The notes under the pieces: model-generated | Told to the model about the DNA's origin: nothing | Seen by the model: only the letters and a program-made list of their open reading frames with translations | Database searches by the model: none | Made by a program: the position numbers and the translations under genes | Shown here: positions 34,297 through 36,284 of the stretch, one piece after another | Layout of the letters: each line of letters starts with the position of its first letter | Numbering within the stretch: position 1 is the first letter of the stretch | NCBI GenBank assembly: GCA_964494475.1 | Contig: CAZBRS010000058.1 | Coordinates: 1 to 36,284 of the forward strand | Length of the DNA: 36,284 bases | Source of the DNA: CAZBRS01 sp964494475 | GTDB lineage: Bacteria > Myxococcota_A > UBA9042 > CAZBRS01 | Direction: 5' to 3'

Positions 34297-34581
34297 ATGA
34301 AGGAACTGCGCTTCGAGTGGAGCCCCGAGAAGGCCGAAGAGAACCTCGGCAAGCACGGGGTCTCCTTCGAGGAGGCTGCGACGACCTTCTACGACGAATG
34401 GGCGGTCGAGTTCTACGATGACGACCACTCGGAGTGGGAGGATCGTTTCCTGTTGCTCGGCATCAGCGACGGTCTACGGCTGCTCCTGGTGTGCCACTGC
34501 CACCGGGTCGGAGACTCCGTCATCCGGCTCATTTCGGCGCGGAAGGCGACGGCGGCCGAAGCCAAGCACTATCGGAGGTGA
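34297..34581 (+). CDS. brnT: BrnT family toxin (type II toxin-antitoxin)
   Basis: A 94-residue RelE-fold ribonuclease toxin that inhibits translation. It shows the full BrnT pattern: FEWSPEKAEENLGKHGVSFE at the N-terminus, a central DDHSEWEDRFLLLGISDG, and the C-terminal VIRLISARKATAAEAKHYR containing the basic residues used in catalysis. Length is typical. There is no ribosome binding site in front of the ATG; the promoter position predicts a leaderless mRNA. The antitoxin gene follows four bases after the stop, the toxin-first order usual for brnTA. BrnA is expected to bind the palindrome over the -10 box. Confidence 0.93.
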   Translation: MKELRFEWSPEKAEENLGKHGVSFEEAATTFYDEWAVEFYDDDHSEWEDRFLLLGISDGLRLLLVCHCHRVGDSVIRLISARKATAAEAKHYRR

Positions 34582-34585
34582 GGCC

Positions 34586-34807
34586 ATGGAAGCGGAGTAC
34601 GATCTCTCCAAGATGAAGTCGCGGCGCAATCCCTACGCTCGACAACTCAAGAAGCAGGTGACGCTGCGCCTGCGGCCCGACGTCATCGAGTATTTCAAGG
34701 GTATGGCCGACGAGACCGGCATCCCGTACCAGAGCCTGATCAACCTGTACCTCCTGGACTGCGCCAAGGCCCACCGCAAGCTGGAGATGCAGTGGGCGAC
34801 GCGGTGA
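34586..34807 (+). CDS. brnA: BrnA-like antitoxin (ribbon-helix-helix type)
   Basis: A 73-residue protein partnered with BrnT. The C-terminal half KKQVTLRLRPDVIEYFKGMA, followed by GIPYQSLINLYLLDCAKAHR, is the ribbon-helix-helix DNA-binding fold of BrnA/CopG-type antitoxins. The N-terminal YDLSKMKSRRNPYARQL would bind the toxin. GGAGG (34574-34578) lies seven bases before the ATG and overlaps the end of brnT, so it is translated with a strong site while brnT has none, favouring antitoxin excess. Represses its own operon by family precedent. Confidence 0.88.
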   Translation: MEAEYDLSKMKSRRNPYARQLKKQVTLRLRPDVIEYFKGMADETGIPYQSLINLYLLDCAKAHRKLEMQWATR

Positions 34808-34900
34808 TGGGTTCGGCTTGGGTTGGAGGAGTTGCTGGACGACGACAATGCCCGCTCGGCGCCCGAGACGTAGCACCTCCTTGGTACAAGGACCGCAGTC

Positions 34901-35260
34901 GTGAACCGCCGATTGAGAAAGAAGACCCACCGGGGCGAGTACACCGTCTGGGGCCGCCGACTCGTCATCACGCGAAACCGGAACGAGGGCTTCGACGACT
35001 TCCTCGACGCCTTCATCCTCGAGGCCATCGAAGCCAACGGGTGTTACTGCGGGGGAGGTGGCAAGGAAGCCAACCTGGACGTTGTCGTCGAACTCGGTAC
35101 GCGTGCTGACGATCCGGCCGCCCGGTGGAAGCGAATCACCGCATGGCTCGACGCTCGCGACGACGTGTCCTCGTGGCAGGCCGGCGGCGAGGGCGACCTG
35201 TGGCACGGCGATCATTCGAATCTCGACGACTCCAACTTGACTGACCCAGTCTACGGTTGA
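34901..35260 (+). CDS. yggL: YggL-type 50S ribosome-binding protein
   Basis: A 119-residue protein of the YggL (DUF469) family, which in E. coli is associated with the 50S ribosomal subunit. The N-terminus RRLRKKTHRGEYTVWGRRL corresponds to the family's RLRKKLHVGEF block. It is followed by FLDAFILEAIEANGCYCGGG, the conserved EAIEAN-x-x-x-GGG block. The C-terminal part VWKRITAWLDARDDV-like region is less conserved and slightly longer than usual. A GTG start at 34901 with AAGGA (34888-34892) upstream gives this frame. It sits between two toxin-antitoxin modules, both expected to act on RNA or ribosomes. A small palindrome (CCTTGGTACAAGG, 34879-34891) overlaps the leader. Confidence 0.85.
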   Translation: MNRRLRKKTHRGEYTVWGRRLVITRNRNEGFDDFLDAFILEAIEANGCYCGGGGKEANLDVVVELGTRADDPAARWKRITAWLDARDDVSSWQAGGEGDLWHGDHSNLDDSNLTDPVYG

Positions 35261-35291
35261 CCGGTGCGACGGCCGCACACGACAATCGATG

Positions 35292-35320
35292 TTGCCGCCC
35301 CCTGCGCGCGTCGATATGCT
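35292..35320 (+). promoter_or_regulatory. Promoter of the MntA/HepT-type operon
   Basis: TTGCCG (35292-35297), exactly 17 bases, TATGCT (35315-35320). Seven bases separate the -10 from the ATG at 35328, again predicting a leaderless transcript. Confidence 0.5.
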
Positions 35321-35327
35321 CCACACC

Positions 35328-35771
35328 ATGAGTGCCATCGAAGCCAAACCGCGGTTCTCCGCCTCGTTGCGCGGACATGTGCTTGAGAGAGTGCGCGCGG
35401 CGCTCGGTCTCGAGACCGCGCTCACGTGGGCTTACGTCTTCGGCTCGGTGGGCCGCGGCGAGGACTTCGGCGACGTCGACGTGGCCGTGTATGAGGTTGA
35501 CGACGACGCGCTGAGTTGGCGTCGTATGGGAGGACTCGCTCGCCGTATCACGAGTGCTATTGGCGTGGTCGGTCTAGAGGTCGACGTGCTCAGCATCAAG
35601 GGCTTTCCCCTGCCCTACCTTCGTGACGCGCTGGCCGATGGCGCGGTCGTGCTCGATCGCGACCCGGAGGCGCGCGTCCGATGGGAGGCCGATCAGAACC
35701 TCCGGTGGCTCGACTTCGAGCCCGTCTGGCGGGAGCAAGCCAGCTTGCGCAAGCAGGCCGGGAGGACGTGA
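35328..35771 (+). CDS. MntA-like minimal nucleotidyltransferase antitoxin
   Basis: A 147-residue MNT-domain protein. The catalytic motif GSVGRGEDFGDVDVAVYE gives GS and DxD, but with eight residues between them where MntA usually has ten. The third strand VEVDVLS provides the remaining acidic residue, and VVLDRDPEARVRWE is the usual end of the domain. In the HepT/MntA system MntA adds AMP to a tyrosine of the HEPN toxin and so neutralises it. The ATG at 35328 was preferred because the promoter points at it; an in-frame ATG at 35316 is inside the -10. Its stop overlaps the start of the HEPN gene by one base (TGATG). Confidence 0.83.
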   Translation: MSAIEAKPRFSASLRGHVLERVRAALGLETALTWAYVFGSVGRGEDFGDVDVAVYEVDDDALSWRRMGGLARRITSAIGVVGLEVDVLSIKGFPLPYLRDALADGAVVLDRDPEARVRWEADQNLRWLDFEPVWREQASLRKQAGRT

Positions 35772-36211
35772 TGGTGCAGCAGCAGAAGCTGGAACGCCTG
35801 GCCGAATCTCTCCGGGACAACCTGGCCGACCTGCGAAGGTACGCGACCGAGTTGACCCCGGGCCGCCTCCAGCACGATCGCGATCTGGAGCACAAGGTCC
35901 TGCACGCGCTCTACGTCGTCACCCAGGCCACCATCGACAGCGGCAACCACGTGCTGGCCGACCAACGTCTGCCCCGCGCCGACAGCTACGCCGGCATCTT
36001 CGATCGCCTGCGCGAAGCGGAGCTGGTCGAGCCCGCGCTGGCCGAGGAGTTAGCCGACTGGGCTTCGCTGAGGAACGTTCTGGCGCACTTCTACGCGGTC
36101 ATCGATCTCGCAAAAATCGAGCGGGCCGTGAAGGAGGACCTGGGAGCATTCGATGGGTGGCTGAGGCGGCTGGACGAATTGCTGGCCGAGGCCCGGCAAC
36201 CTATGCCCTGA
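35771..36211 (+). CDS. HepT-like HEPN ribonuclease toxin
   Basis: A 146-residue all-helical HEPN protein. The diagnostic RNVLAHFY motif matches RX4HXY exactly: Arg and His form the RNase site, and the Tyr is the residue AMPylated by MntA in characterised pairs. Other landmarks are LLADLRRYATEL-like helix one, ALYVVTQATIDSGNHVLA, and AGIFDRLREAELVEPALAEE, all typical of HepT/DUF86. GGAGG (35761-35765) lies five bases before the ATG, which overlaps the antitoxin stop. The order antitoxin-then-toxin and the overlap ensure coupled synthesis. The last 73 bases of the window after it show no gene. Confidence 0.87.
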   Translation: MVQQQKLERLAESLRDNLADLRRYATELTPGRLQHDRDLEHKVLHALYVVTQATIDSGNHVLADQRLPRADSYAGIFDRLREAELVEPALAEELADWASLRNVLAHFYAVIDLAKIERAVKEDLGAFDGWLRRLDELLAEARQPMP

Positions 36212-36284
36212 GCCTTACCGACCGCTCCGCCGGAATAATCTGCCCCCCAACCAAGTTTAGAGCGCGGAACGTGAATGGAGGCCG

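Noticed and set aside
36212..36284. Right-edge tail
   Set aside because: Only 73 bases, no gene, RNA or clear terminator seen.

Overview
The window is GC-rich genomic DNA with one 100-base run of N (11420-11519), so it comes from a draft or metagenome-derived scaffold. Several things point to Myxococcota (the former deltaproteobacterial myxobacterial lineage). There is a myxosortase-type C-terminal tail on a glycoside hydrolase. There are many secreted lipoproteins with a cysteine followed by a long Asp/Ala/Pro linker. One lipoprotein is a giant MopE/thrombospondin-3-type Asp-rich repeat protein. There is also a Hanks-type kinase with an N-terminal zinc ribbon and a C-terminal PEGA domain. 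No rRNA, tRNA, CRISPR array or autonomous transposon was found.

Layout. 1-846: N-terminal 282 codons of a solitary groEL on the minus strand. 1014-4024: an N-acyl-D-amino-acid deacylase-like amidohydrolase and a YgeW-type knotted carbamoyltransferase, probably acting in nitrogen compound catabolism. 4103-5163: a small HTH-like protein convergent with an AbrB/RelE-type toxin-antitoxin pair. 5403-10084: a DUF2079 membrane protein translationally coupled to a secreted GH57-like enzyme. 10077-19144: a run of envelope or secreted proteins (Asp-rich lipoprotein, DUF1329 protein, tandem M14 peptidase, Ser/Thr kinase, zinc-ribbon protein, acyltransferase, thermolysin-like metalloprotease), many arranged as tightly packed or overlapping convergent pairs. 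19316-24259: cobalamin-dependent methionine synthase (metH) and a LarA-like protein. 24360-33248: the 2962-residue repeat lipoprotein, followed by a smaller lipoprotein. 34297-36211: brnT/brnA, a YggL-type 50S-binding protein and an MntA/HepT-type pair, forming a toxin-antitoxin-rich right end.

The most unusual signal is in metH. Two copies of a 39-bp element built on a perfect 26-bp palindrome, a 60-bp hairpin element also present in the DUF2079 gene, and a 105-bp element with 13-bp inverted termini all lie inside reading frames without breaking them. In metH they sit at the junctions between folded domains. The two 39-bp copies are read in different frames, so the DNA palindrome rather than the peptide is what recurs. 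This looks like dispersed palindromic or MITE-like DNA that has colonised protein linkers, comparable in principle to Rickettsia palindromic elements.

Other points of note are a LarA homologue that has lost the residues holding the nickel-pincer cofactor, an M14 peptidase whose second half is a catalytically eroded copy of the first, and two toxin-antitoxin promoters placed so that the transcript would start at the start codon. Near-consensus TTGACN-(16-18)-TANNNT promoters can be read before many genes and were used to help choose starts. All assignments are by reading motifs; no database search was run.
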